A stretch of 64,000 nt of DNA, taken from assembly GCF_014652235.1 (NCBI RefSeq), contig NZ_BMYK01000001.1, positions 266,961 through 330,960 on the forward strand. The letters are read 5' to 3'. Shown piece after piece: positions 38,242 to 45,584 of this stretch. The translations under genes and the position numbers were made by a program. How positions within the stretch are numbered: the first letter of the stretch is position 1; each line of letters opens with the position of its first letter. This DNA is from Pseudorhodoferax aquiterrae. Lineage in GTDB: Bacteria; Pseudomonadota; Gammaproteobacteria; Burkholderiales; Burkholderiaceae_C. The notes below the pieces were generated by a model that saw only the letters and a program-made list of their open reading frames with translations, did not search any database and had not been told where the DNA came from.

Positions 38242-39010
38242 CGGAAGGGGCGGCCATCCGAAAGCGCAGCAGCGGCAGCTGCTTGCCGGCCGGATCGACG
38301 GCCTGCACGTTGATCTGCGCGCCGCCCCCTTCGGCCGGCAAGGTCAGAGTGAGCGCGATCCGCTCCCAGGCGAAGCGCTCCGGCCCTTCGATCGGGCGCC
38401 AGCCGCCGGATCCATCGTCGCTGCCATCACGGCGCAGGCTGCGCCAAGCCAGCTTGGCGACGGGTACCGATGCGCGGACGACGGCGTGGACCGTGCGGGG
38501 CGGCGTCGCCGGATCGGCGCCGGCGAAGGCAACGGGGACCAGCGTGGCGATGCCGTCCGGTCCGGCGGACTGGGCCAGAAAGCCCAGTTCGCGCAGTTGC
38601 AGTCCGGTCGCGCCCAGCATGGGTGCGGCGTCCCAACGCACGGCGCGTGCCGCCTCGATCCAGGCGTCGACGCGGTAGAACGGCCCTGGCCGCAGCGGCT
38701 GCACCACGAGCTGCATGGCCGCGTGCTGCGACGCCTGCATCTCCAGCACGCTGGGGTTGCGCGGCGGCGCCGACAGCGTCAGCGACAGCAGTTCGACGAA
38801 GGGCTGGGACACGTTGCGGGCGTAGAAGCCCTCGCAGCGGGCCTGGCCCGGAATGCGCTGGTAGGCCGGCGTTTGCGACTCGCTGGGCTGGAGGTCGGCG
38901 CACTGGAACCCGGCGGCCCCGGCGCCGGCGCCTGCCATCCAGCCCGCCAGCCCGATGGCGCAGCGCAGGATCCAGAGGCTCGGCCCTGCAGAACGACGCT
39001 TCTTGTCCAT
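38228..39010 (-). CDS. Exported protein of unknown function, first gene of the protease operon
   Basis: The 260-residue product starts with MDKKRR and a hydrophobic signal (CAIGLAGWMAGAGAGAAG). The mature part is mainly beta-prone. It has two early cysteines (GFQCADLQ and QARCEGFY) that could pair, and segments such as FYRVDAWIEAARAVRWD and VPVAFAGADPATPPRTVHAVV that resemble an immunoglobulin- or carbohydrate-binding-like sandwich. No family is recognised. GGAG precedes the ATG, and a promoter lies at 39082-39109. It overlaps the membrane-protein gene by 14 bases. Confidence 0.7.
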   Translation of the reverse strand: MDKKRRSAGPSLWILRCAIGLAGWMAGAGAGAAGFQCADLQPSESQTPAYQRIPGQARCEGFYARNVSQPFVELLSLTLSAPPRNPSVLEMQASQHAAMQLVVQPLRPGPFYRVDAWIEAARAVRWDAAPMLGATGLQLRELGFLAQSAGPDGIATLVPVAFAGADPATPPRTVHAVVRASVPVAKLAWRSLRRDGSDDGSGGWRPIEGPERFAWERIALTLTLPAEGGGAQINVQAVDPAGKQLPLLRFRMAAPSDAIP

Positions 39011-39081
39011 GGCGCAATGGCTCCGTGGTGGCTGGGAGGGGTGCGCAATGCCCTCTGAACGCGCGCTCTTCAACCGGCGCG

Positions 39082-39109
39082 ATTCTGCGCCGCGTGGCGG
39101 GCGGGTCAA
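39082..39109 (-). promoter_or_regulatory. Sigma-70-like promoter of the protease operon
   Basis: On the minus strand TTGACC (39109-39104) and CAGAAT (39087-39082) are spaced by 16 bases. This predicts a start near 39075 and a 65-base leader. The remaining gap up to 39200 shows nothing else I can support. Confidence 0.5.
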
Positions 39110-39199
39110 CCCCCAAAGTGTGGATCTGCCGCGGGGTGCAGGAGCAACGCCCCACCACCGCGATGCGGTGCCGTGGCCGCGGCGCCCGTGCCGGGCGCG

Positions 39200-40342
39200 C
39201 TAGAGCTTGCGCGCGATCAAGTCCCGCTGCACCTCGCTGGTGCCGCCATAGATCCGGTTCACGCGCATGTCCACGAAGGCGCGCGCCACCGGGTACTCCA
39301 GCATGTAGCCGTAGCCGCCGTGCAGCTGCACCATGGTGTCCAGCGCGCTGCCCAGCGTCTCGGTGGCGAACAGCTTGGCGACGGCGGCCTCCTCGAGCGT
39401 GATGCGCCGGCGCATGTGCTCGCCCAGGTAGTGGTCGACCAGCGTGCGCACGGCCAGCGACTGGGCCTTGATGTCGGCCAGCTTGAAGCGCGTGTTCTGG
39501 AAATCCCAGACGCTGTGGCCGAAGGCCTGGCGCTCCTTGACGTAGGCCAGGGTGTGGGCCAGGCAGGCCTCCAGAGCGCGTGCGGCGCCCAGCGCGATGA
39601 GGAAGCGCTCCTGCGGCAGCTCGTGCATGAGCGCGTACATGCCCTTGCCCTCCTCGCCGAGCAGGTTGCTGGCGGGCACGCGCACGTCGTCGAAGAACAG
39701 CTCGGCCGTGTCCGCTGCATGCTGGCCCACCTTGTCGAGCTTGCGACCGCGGCGGAACCCGGGCCGGTCGGTCTCCACGAGGATCAGGCTCATGGCCTTG
39801 GAGCCGGTGGCCTGCGGATCGGTCTTGGCCACGACCACCACGAGGTCGGACAGCAGGCCGTTGCTGATGAAGGTCTTGGCGCCGTTGATCACGTACTCGT
39901 CGCCCTCGCGCCGCGCCGTCGTGCGGATGCCCTTCAAGTCGCTGCCCGTGCCGGGCTCGGTCATCGCGATGGCGGTGATGACCTCGCCGGCCGCGCAGCG
40001 CGGCAGCCAGTGGTCCTTCTGCGCGGGCGTGCCCAGGCGGTGCAGGTAGGGAACGATGATGTCGGAGTGCAGGCCGAAGTTGATGCCCGTCAAGCCGCGC
40101 GCGGCCATCTCCTCGGCCAGGATGGCGGAGTGGCCGAAGTCGCCACCGCCGCCGCCGTACTCGGTCGGCAGCATGGTGCAGAGCAGGCCCTCGCGGCCGG
40201 CCTTGGCCCAGACCGCGCGGTCGATGGCGCCGGCCGCGTTCCAGGCCGCCATGTGGGGAACGCATTCGCGGTCCAGGAAGCGCTGGACCGTGGTGCGGAA
40301 CTGTTCGTGGTCTTCGCGGTAGACCGTGCGTTGGATGTCCAT
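39200..40342 (-). CDS. Acyl-CoA dehydrogenase (LCAD/isovaleryl-type)
   Basis: The 380-residue flavoenzyme shows AIAMTEPGTGSDLKGI (FAD/substrate loop), ISNG, the dimer-interface RQAFGHSVWDFQ-like QAFGHSVWDFQNTRFKLAD, QLHGGYGYMLEYPVARAFVD, and the C-terminal IYGGTSEVQRDLIARKL. The usual YEGT glutamate is Gly here, but Glu245 in ELPQERFLIA occupies the alternative catalytic position used by long-chain and isovaleryl-CoA dehydrogenases. It introduces the 2,3-double bond. It is the third gene of a binding-protein, alcohol dehydrogenase, acyl-CoA dehydrogenase unit, seven bases after the second. Confidence 0.93.
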   Translation of the reverse strand: MDIQRTVYREDHEQFRTTVQRFLDRECVPHMAAWNAAGAIDRAVWAKAGREGLLCTMLPTEYGGGGGDFGHSAILAEEMAARGLTGINFGLHSDIIVPYLHRLGTPAQKDHWLPRCAAGEVITAIAMTEPGTGSDLKGIRTTARREGDEYVINGAKTFISNGLLSDLVVVVAKTDPQATGSKAMSLILVETDRPGFRRGRKLDKVGQHAADTAELFFDDVRVPASNLLGEEGKGMYALMHELPQERFLIALGAARALEACLAHTLAYVKERQAFGHSVWDFQNTRFKLADIKAQSLAVRTLVDHYLGEHMRRRITLEEAAVAKLFATETLGSALDTMVQLHGGYGYMLEYPVARAFVDMRVNRIYGGTSEVQRDLIARKL

Positions 40343-40349
40343 GGATGTC

Positions 40350-41408
40350 TCAGTTCGGTTTCAACATCACGCGGCCGACCACCTTGCCGGCCTCCAGATC
40401 CTGCAAGGCGGCCTCGGCCTGGTCGAGCGGCCGCGCGTCGATGGGGAGCGGCACGAGCTTGCCGGCCTTGGCCAGGTCGATCAGCGCGCGCAGCTGGCCC
40501 AGGTTGCCCACGTAGGAGCCCTCGTAGCTCACGGCGCGCATGGGCATGGAGGGCGTGGAGATCTCCACCTTGCCGCCGAACAGGCCCACCTGCACGAACT
40601 GGCCGCCCTTGGTCAGCATGGCGATGCCGGTGCCCACGGTCTGCTCGGTGCCCACGCAGTCCAGCGCGGCCCAGACGGCGCCGCCGGCGGCCGCCTTCGC
40701 CTGTTCGGCCGCATCGGGCGCGGCACTGTCGATGGCGTGCGCGGCGCCGGCCTTCAGCGCTGCGGCGCGCTTGGCGGCATCGGGCTCGATCACGATGGCG
40801 CCCGGGTTGCCCAGGGCCTTGAGCAGGCCCACGGCCATCAGGCCCAGGCCGCCCGCGCCGAACACCACCACATGCTCGTCCTTGAGCACGGCCGGGTCGA
40901 TCTTGCCGATGGCGCTGTACATGGTCAGGCCCGAGCAGGCGCAGGGCGCGGCCTGTTCGGGCGCCATGTCGCCGATGTCGACCAGGTAGCGCGCGTGCGG
41001 CACGAGGATGTGGTCGGCGTAGCCGCCCGGCGCGAACACGCCCAGCGAGCGGCCCTTCAGGCACAGGTTCTCCTGCCCGCGCGCGCAGACCTTGCACTGC
41101 CCGCAACCCAGCCAGGGATAGACCACCACGCGCTGGCCGATCTTGGCCTCTCGGGCATCGGGGCCGACGGCGACGATTTCGCCGGCCGTCTCATGCCCCA
41201 TGGTCAGCGGCAGCACGGCGCCACGGTCGCCCATGTTCAGGCGCTTGCCGTTGCCCATGTCGTAGTAGCCGTGGCGGATGTGGATGTCGCTGTGGCACAC
41301 GCCCGCGGCCAGCACGCGCACCAGCACCTGGCTGCCCGTGGGCGTGGGCGTGGGCTGCTCGTTGCGCGCGAGCGGGGCGCCGAACGCGGTCAGGTCGTAG
41401 CTGATCAT
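40350..41408 (-). CDS. Zinc-dependent alcohol dehydrogenase (MDR family)
   Basis: The 352-residue enzyme has the catalytic zinc ligands in AGVCHSDIHIRHG and MGHETAGEI, and the structural zinc cysteines in GCGQCKVCARGQENLC. The coenzyme-binding motif is VVVFGAGGLGLMAVG with an acidic strand end (IVIEPDAAK) that favours NAD. AAAGGA before ATG 41408 decides the start. It overlaps no neighbour but lies one base from the binding-protein stop, in the same operon as the acyl-CoA dehydrogenase. It probably oxidises a primary or hydroxy-acid alcohol on the way to an acyl-CoA substrate. Confidence 0.92.
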   Translation of the reverse strand: MISYDLTAFGAPLARNEQPTPTPTGSQVLVRVLAAGVCHSDIHIRHGYYDMGNGKRLNMGDRGAVLPLTMGHETAGEIVAVGPDAREAKIGQRVVVYPWLGCGQCKVCARGQENLCLKGRSLGVFAPGGYADHILVPHARYLVDIGDMAPEQAAPCACSGLTMYSAIGKIDPAVLKDEHVVVFGAGGLGLMAVGLLKALGNPGAIVIEPDAAKRAAALKAGAAHAIDSAAPDAAEQAKAAAGGAVWAALDCVGTEQTVGTGIAMLTKGGQFVQVGLFGGKVEISTPSMPMRAVSYEGSYVGNLGQLRALIDLAKAGKLVPLPIDARPLDQAEAALQDLEAGKVVGRVMLKPN

Positions 41409-41409
41409 C

Positions 41410-42630
41410 TCAGGTTCCTTTCGCCAGACGGCATTCGCTTTGGGACAGAGGCCGGAACGCGGTGGCACCGGGCGTGGTGCCGACCACCTTGTACAGGTCC
41501 CAGTCCCCCTTGGACTCGGCCGGCGTCTTGACCTGGTAGAGGTGCATGTCGCGCACCACGCGGCCGTCCACGCGCAGTTGCCCGTTCACGGTCATGAAGT
41601 CGTTGATGGGCGTGGCGCGCATCTGCGCCATGACCTTGTCCGCGTCGCGCGTGCCGGCCGCCTTGACGGCGTTCAGGTAGTGCGTCACGGCGCCGTAGGT
41701 GCCGGCCTGGGTCATGGTGGGCATCACGCCGTTGCGCTTGAAAAAGCGCTGCGACCAGGCGCGCGTCTTGTCGTCCTGGTCCCAATAGAAGGCCTCGGTC
41801 AGCAGCAGGCCCTGGGCCTGGCGCAGGCCGATGGCCTTCACGTCGGTCAGGAAGGCCAGCAGCGCGGCGATCTTCTGGCCGCCCTGCACGATGCCGAACT
41901 GGCTCGCGGCCTTGATGCTGTTGATCGTGTCGCCGCCGCCGTTGGCCAGGCCGATGATCTTGGCCTTGGAGCTCTGCGCCTGCAGCAGGAAGGAGGCGAA
42001 GTCGGAGGCCCCCAGCGGATGCTTGGCGCTGCCCAGCACCTTGCCGCCCATCTCGTGGATCACGTCGGTGGTGTCCTTCTCCATGGCCTGGCCGAAGGCG
42101 TAGTCGGCCGACAGGAAGAACCAGCTGTCGCCGCCGGCCTTCACGGCCGCCGCGCCCGTGCTGCGCGCCAGCGCATAGGTGTCGTAGGTCCAGTGCACGG
42201 TGTAGGGCGTGCAGCTCTTGCCGGTCAGCTCCGAGGTCGCGGCGCTGGTCACGATCACGATCTTCTTCTTTTCCTCGCCGAGCTTGCTCACGGCCAGCGC
42301 CAGGCCCGAGGAGGGCAGGTCGGTGACCATGTCCACGCCCTGGGTGTCGAACCACTCGCGCGCCTTGGACGCGGCCACGTCGGCCTTGTTCTGGGTGTCG
42401 GCGAAGACCATCTCGATCGGCGCACCCAGCACGCTGCCGCCGAAGTCCTCGATGGCCATGCGCGCGGCGTCGACCAGCCCCTTGCCGCCGATGGACGCGT
42501 AGATGGAGGTCAGATCGGTCAGCACGCCGATCTTCACGGGCTGCGGTTTGGCCTGGGCGGCGGCGGCGCCGGCCCACAAGGCCAGCGCGCTGCACAGCGC
42601 CAGGGCGGGCAGCGATGTTCTGTTCTGCAT
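41410..42630 (-). CDS. ABC transporter substrate-binding protein (LivK-like)
   Basis: The 406-residue protein has a signal peptide (LALCSALALWAGAAAAQA) and the type I binding fold: VKIGVLTDLTSIYASIGGKG, IEDFGGSVLGAPIEMVFADTQNK, and FFLSADYAFGQAMEKDTTDVI. It is more distant from the two other LivK-type proteins here and resembles those linked to aromatic or urea-type substrates. No permease is adjacent. It heads a unit with alcohol and acyl-CoA dehydrogenases and is preceded by a regulon promoter (42662-42705). Confidence 0.9.
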   Translation of the reverse strand: MQNRTSLPALALCSALALWAGAAAAQAKPQPVKIGVLTDLTSIYASIGGKGLVDAARMAIEDFGGSVLGAPIEMVFADTQNKADVAASKAREWFDTQGVDMVTDLPSSGLALAVSKLGEEKKKIVIVTSAATSELTGKSCTPYTVHWTYDTYALARSTGAAAVKAGGDSWFFLSADYAFGQAMEKDTTDVIHEMGGKVLGSAKHPLGASDFASFLLQAQSSKAKIIGLANGGGDTINSIKAASQFGIVQGGQKIAALLAFLTDVKAIGLRQAQGLLLTEAFYWDQDDKTRAWSQRFFKRNGVMPTMTQAGTYGAVTHYLNAVKAAGTRDADKVMAQMRATPINDFMTVNGQLRVDGRVVRDMHLYQVKTPAESKGDWDLYKVVGTTPGATAFRPLSQSECRLAKGT

Positions 42631-42661
42631 TTTGTGTCTCCCCATGGTTGGTGGAGGCTGC

Positions 42662-42705
42662 ATGCTGCCCGGGCGGCGCGAGGGTGGCATCGTCCGTTCC
42701 GACGA
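42662..42705 (-). promoter_or_regulatory. Operator TCGTCGGAACGGACGA with -10 CAGCAT (regulon site)
   Basis: On the minus strand the palindrome (42705-42690) is followed after 22 bases by CAGCAT (42667-42662). It drives the binding protein and the two dehydrogenases. It shares the intergenic region with a divergent variant site at 42768. Confidence 0.65.
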
Positions 42706-42767
42706 GCCGCGCCGCCTGGGCGACACCGGGTTTCCCCTGATCGGTCCTGGCCGTTCCTGCAATGGCT

Positions 42768-42812
42768 TTGGACGATTCCGCCATGGTCGCTGCCGGCCAC
42801 GGGCGCGATAGT
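42768..42812 (+). promoter_or_regulatory. Variant operator TTGGACGATTCCGCCA with -10 GATAGT
   Basis: This 16-mer recurs unchanged at 45490-45505. In both cases TGGYCG follows directly, and GATAGT follows after 17 more bases (here 42807-42812). The start-to--10 distance is 39, equal to the palindromic sites. It drives the Bug receptor at 42868. Confidence 0.6.
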
Positions 42813-42867
42813 GCGCAGCGCACAGACTGCGCCCACGCAGCCGCACCCCTACCCTTGGAGACACACC

Positions 42868-43863
42868 ATGAAGCCTGCCGACCGGGCGCGCCGCGCCTTC
42901 TGCTGGACCTGCGCCACCCTGCTCGCCGCCCCGGCCCTGCCCAGCATGGCCGACACCTACCCCAGCAAGCCCGTGCGCGTCATCGTCGGCATGCCGCCCG
43001 GCGGCGCCACCGATGTGCTGGCGCGCATCCTTGCGGAGAAGATGGCGCCGGCCCTGGGCCAGCCCTTGGTCGTGGACAACAAGCCCGGTGCTGGCGGCAT
43101 CCTGGGCACGGACGCGCTGGCCAAGGCGGCACCTGACGGCTACACCCTCTCGCTGATCCTCTCGGGCGCCGTGCTCGGCAACCAGTTCGTCTACAGCAAG
43201 CTGCCCTACAACCCCAGCACCGAGATCAGCTACGTCTACCAGGCGGTGGATGCGGCCGTGGTGCTCGTGGCCGATGCCAGGCTGCCGTTCCGCACGGCCA
43301 AGGAGTTCGCGGATCACATTCAGGCCAACCCGGGCAAACTCAAGTACGGCTCGTACAGCACCGGTTCCTACGGCCATGTGGCCATGGCCTACCTGGACGA
43401 GCGGCTCAAGAGCCGCATGACGCACGTGCCCTACAAGGGCGAACCGCCGCTGCTGCAGGACATGCTGGGCGGCCATGTGGACGTGGCCTTCGGCAGCGTG
43501 GCCAACACCCAGCCCCATGTGCAGAGTGGCAAGCTGCGCTACCTGGGCGTGACCGGGCCGCGCCGCATGTCGGCCCTGCCCGATGTGCCCACGCTGGTCG
43601 AGCAGGGGCTGGACGACGCGCCGTTCCGGCTGTTCGGCTGGGCCGGCTTCATCGCACCGGCCGGCACGCCCAAGCCCGTCGTCGACCGGCTGGCGGCCGA
43701 GGCGTCCAAGGCGCTGCAGGACCCCGAGGTGCAAAAGCGCGTGCGCGGCCTGGGCTTCGAGCCCGTGATCGACAGCACGCCCGAGAAAACGCAGCAGCGC
43801 TACCTGGCGGACCTGCCGGTCTGGAAGCAGCTGATCGAGGTGTCGGGGGCCAAGGTTCAATGA
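42868..43863 (+). CDS. Bug-family (TctC-type) periplasmic solute receptor
   Basis: The 331-residue receptor has a signal peptide (CWTCATLLAAPALPSMA), then YPSKPVRVIVGMPPGGATDVLA, VVDNKPGAGGILGTDALAKA, HVPYKGEPPLLQDMLGGHVDVAFG and LPDVPTLVEQG, all typical of the family. It differs clearly in sequence from the receptor at 15002. TTGGAG lies seven bases before the ATG. It overlaps the DsbA-type isomerase gene by ATGA, an unusual coupling that suggests the ligand is an aromatic or ring-derived acid processed by that isomerase (inference). No TctAB permease is present. Confidence 0.9.
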   Translation: MKPADRARRAFCWTCATLLAAPALPSMADTYPSKPVRVIVGMPPGGATDVLARILAEKMAPALGQPLVVDNKPGAGGILGTDALAKAAPDGYTLSLILSGAVLGNQFVYSKLPYNPSTEISYVYQAVDAAVVLVADARLPFRTAKEFADHIQANPGKLKYGSYSTGSYGHVAMAYLDERLKSRMTHVPYKGEPPLLQDMLGGHVDVAFGSVANTQPHVQSGKLRYLGVTGPRRMSALPDVPTLVEQGLDDAPFRLFGWAGFIAPAGTPKPVVDRLAAEASKALQDPEVQKRVRGLGFEPVIDSTPEKTQQRYLADLPVWKQLIEVSGAKVQ

Positions 43864-44486
43864 AGGCCGACAGCGCAGCGCCCATCGACTTCTGGTTCGA
43901 CTTCCTCTCGCCCTACGGCTACTTCGCGTCCACGCGCATCGACGCGCTGGCAGCCCAGCACGGCCGCAGCGTGCGCTGGCGCGCGTTCTACATGCGCGGC
44001 ATCATGCAGGACAAGCTGGGCCAGACCCGGCCCTTCCTGGAGGTGCCGCTCAAGGGCGACTACTACAAGCGCGACGTGCCGCGCATGGCGCGCTGGTTCG
44101 GCCTGCCGTTCCAGTCGGGCGGGCTTTCCAACTTCATCAGCGCCAACGCCTGCCGCGCGTTCTGGCTCATCGACGACCTCGATCCGCTGCTGGCCAAGCG
44201 TTTCGCGCGCGAGATCTTCGAATGGCACCACGTGCGCGCGACGCCGCCCAACACGCCCGCGCAGATCGCGCAGGCCGCCGCCAGCGTGGGCCTGGACGCT
44301 GCACGGCTGGACATCGCCGCCGCCGTGCAGCAGGCGCCCGCCAAGGAGCGGCTGCGCGCCGAAACCGACGCGGCCGTGGCGGCCGGCGTGTGGGGCACGC
44401 CGACCTTCGTCGTCGATGGCGAGATGTTCTGGGGCGCCGACCGGCTGCACCTCGTCGACGACTGGCTGCGGCGCGGCGGTTGGTGA
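43860..44486 (+). CDS. 2-hydroxychromene-2-carboxylate isomerase-like DsbA-family protein
   Basis: The 208-residue protein starts IDFWFDFLSPYGYFAST, with the family's conserved serine and no CxxC. It ends with GVWGTPTFVVDGEMFWGADRLHLVDDWL, containing the cis-proline loop. The fold binds glutathione to isomerise ring-cleavage products. It shares the family, but only moderate similarity, with the isomerase at 29873-30478. It is translationally coupled to the Bug receptor upstream and converges on the Hsp20 pair, 16 bases between stops. Confidence 0.87.
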   Translation: MKADSAAPIDFWFDFLSPYGYFASTRIDALAAQHGRSVRWRAFYMRGIMQDKLGQTRPFLEVPLKGDYYKRDVPRMARWFGLPFQSGGLSNFISANACRAFWLIDDLDPLLAKRFAREIFEWHHVRATPPNTPAQIAQAAASVGLDAARLDIAAAVQQAPAKERLRAETDAAVAAGVWGTPTFVVDGEMFWGADRLHLVDDWLRRGGW

Positions 44487-44502
44487 GGCCGCCGCGTGCC
44501 GT

Positions 44503-44901
44503 TCACTGCAGCTGCACCTCGATGCGGCGCGGCTGCGCGTGCGCGGCCTTGGGGATGCGCAGCTTCAGCACGCCATGGGCCAGTTCGGCCGTCACCTTCT
44601 CGGCGTCCAGCTCCTTGCTGAGCGTGAACGCGCGGCGAAAGCGCGCCAGGCCCACCTCGGTGTGGCTGGAAACCAGGTCCTGCGGCACATCCAGGCTGGC
44701 CTCGGCCTCGATGGTCAGCGTGTCGGCCTCCACCTGCAGCTGCAGCTTGTCGCGTGTGACGCCGGGCAGGTCGGCGTACATCGTGATGCCGCCCGCGTCC
44801 TCGATCACATCCACCGGCGGCGTCAGCGCTTCGGCCGCGTAGCGGGCACCGGCCTGGGGCGTCCGGCCGGCAGTGGTCTGCACCTCGTGTTGATTGTCCA
44901 T
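44503..44901 (-). CDS. hsp20: Small heat-shock protein Hsp20, second of pair
   Basis: The 132-residue alpha-crystallin protein has PPVDVIEDAGGITMYADLPGV at the start of the domain and LTIEAEA. ARFRRAFTLSKELDAEKVTAELAHGVLKLRIPK holds the family's A-x-x-x-n-G-v-L motif. Such proteins hold unfolding proteins for refolding. The N-terminal arm is short and there is no clear IxI tail, so it may co-assemble with the protein encoded just upstream. It lies 26 bases behind that gene with AAGGAG before the ATG, and probably depends on the same heat-shock promoter. Confidence 0.92.
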   Translation of the reverse strand: MDNQHEVQTTAGRTPQAGARYAAEALTPPVDVIEDAGGITMYADLPGVTRDKLQLQVEADTLTIEAEASLDVPQDLVSSHTEVGLARFRRAFTLSKELDAEKVTAELAHGVLKLRIPKAAHAQPRRIEVQLQ

Positions 44902-44927
44902 GGTCTTGCTCCTTGCAGGCTGCGGGT

Positions 44928-45365
44928 TCATTGCACGGTGATGCGGCGCGGCTGGGCCGAGGCCTTGCGGCGCACGGTGATGTGCAGCACGCCGTCGCGC
45001 AGGCGCGCCTCCACGCCGTCCGGATCGGCATCCTCGGGCATGCTCAGCGCGCGCCGGAACCGGCCCGCGAAGCGTTCGTTGATGTGCACGGCCGCCTTGC
45101 TGTCGGCCTGCGGCAGGCTGCTCTTGCGCTCGCCTGCGATGCTGAGCAGCCCGCGTTCGAGGTGGACCTCGAGCGATGCCGGCTCCAGCCCCGGCGCGAA
45201 CGCGTAGATCTCGATGGCACTGGGCGTGCCGCCGACGTTCAGGGCCGGGTAGCCGTTGCGGGCCAGGCCGCGGATGCTGGGGGACAGATCGAAGGCCTGC
45301 TGCATCTCGCGCTGCAGGCGATCCATCTCGGCGACCATGTCGCGGGGAAAGAGTGATCGGTACAT
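44928..45365 (-). CDS. hsp20: Small heat-shock protein Hsp20, first of pair
   Basis: The 145-residue protein has an N-terminal arm (LFPRDMVAEMDRLQREMQQAF), then the alpha-crystallin domain with ALNVGGTPSAIEIYAFAPGL and LLSIAGERK. FRRALSMPEDADPDGVEARLRDGVLHITVRRK carries the A-x-x-x-n-G-v-L motif. It binds unfolding proteins in the cytoplasm. GGAGG lies 7 bases before the ATG. Upstream there is a sigma-32-type promoter, and the leader can fold over the ribosome site, so both transcription and translation look heat-controlled. Confidence 0.92.
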   Translation of the reverse strand: MYRSLFPRDMVAEMDRLQREMQQAFDLSPSIRGLARNGYPALNVGGTPSAIEIYAFAPGLEPASLEVHLERGLLSIAGERKSSLPQADSKAAVHINERFAGRFRRALSMPEDADPDGVEARLRDGVLHITVRRKASAQPRRITVQ

Positions 45366-45372
45366 GCGAAAC

Positions 45373-45418
45373 CTCCATGGGATGAAACGGATGGAGCGCC
45401 GGAGGCGTCCTCCGGCGC
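45373..45418 (-). promoter_or_regulatory. Hsp20 leader hairpins, candidate RNA thermometer
   Basis: In the minus-strand leader, GCGCCGGAGG/CCTCCGGCGC (45418-45409 with 45405-45396) forms a 10-bp hairpin with a three-base loop. Next, CTCCAT (45396-45391) can pair with ATGGAG (45378-45373), which contains most of the Shine-Dalgarno GGAGG. The short second stem is what a heat-opened switch needs, but no ROSE or fourU consensus is present. Confidence 0.45.
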
Positions 45419-45429
45419 TTCCGGTGACG

Positions 45430-45458
45430 ATGTAGGGATGGCCGCGCGGCGTTTCAAG
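45430..45458 (-). promoter_or_regulatory. Sigma-32 heat-shock promoter of the Hsp20 pair
   Basis: On the minus strand CTTGAA (45458-45453) and CCCTACAT (45437-45430) are separated by 15 bases. This closely matches the sigma-32 pattern CTTGAA-N13-17-CCCCATNT. The predicted start is near 45423. Confidence 0.75.
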
Positions 45459-45489
45459 AGGGTTCCGCTGGCGCTTTGTGCCAACATGC

Positions 45490-45534
45490 TTGGACGATTC
45501 CGCCATGGCCGCGTGCGGCCGGCGCGGCGATAGT
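45490..45534 (+). promoter_or_regulatory. Variant operator TTGGACGATTCCGCCA with -10 GATAGT
   Basis: The 16-mer is identical to that at 42768-42783, with TGGCCG next and GATAGT (45529-45534) after 17 bases. It drives the CaiB-type transferase gene 51 bases further on, divergent from the Hsp20 promoter. Confidence 0.6.
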
Positions 45535-45584
45535 CCGGGCTGGCCGGCGCGCCCCGCCGGCCCATTCCAACAGGAGACGACGAC

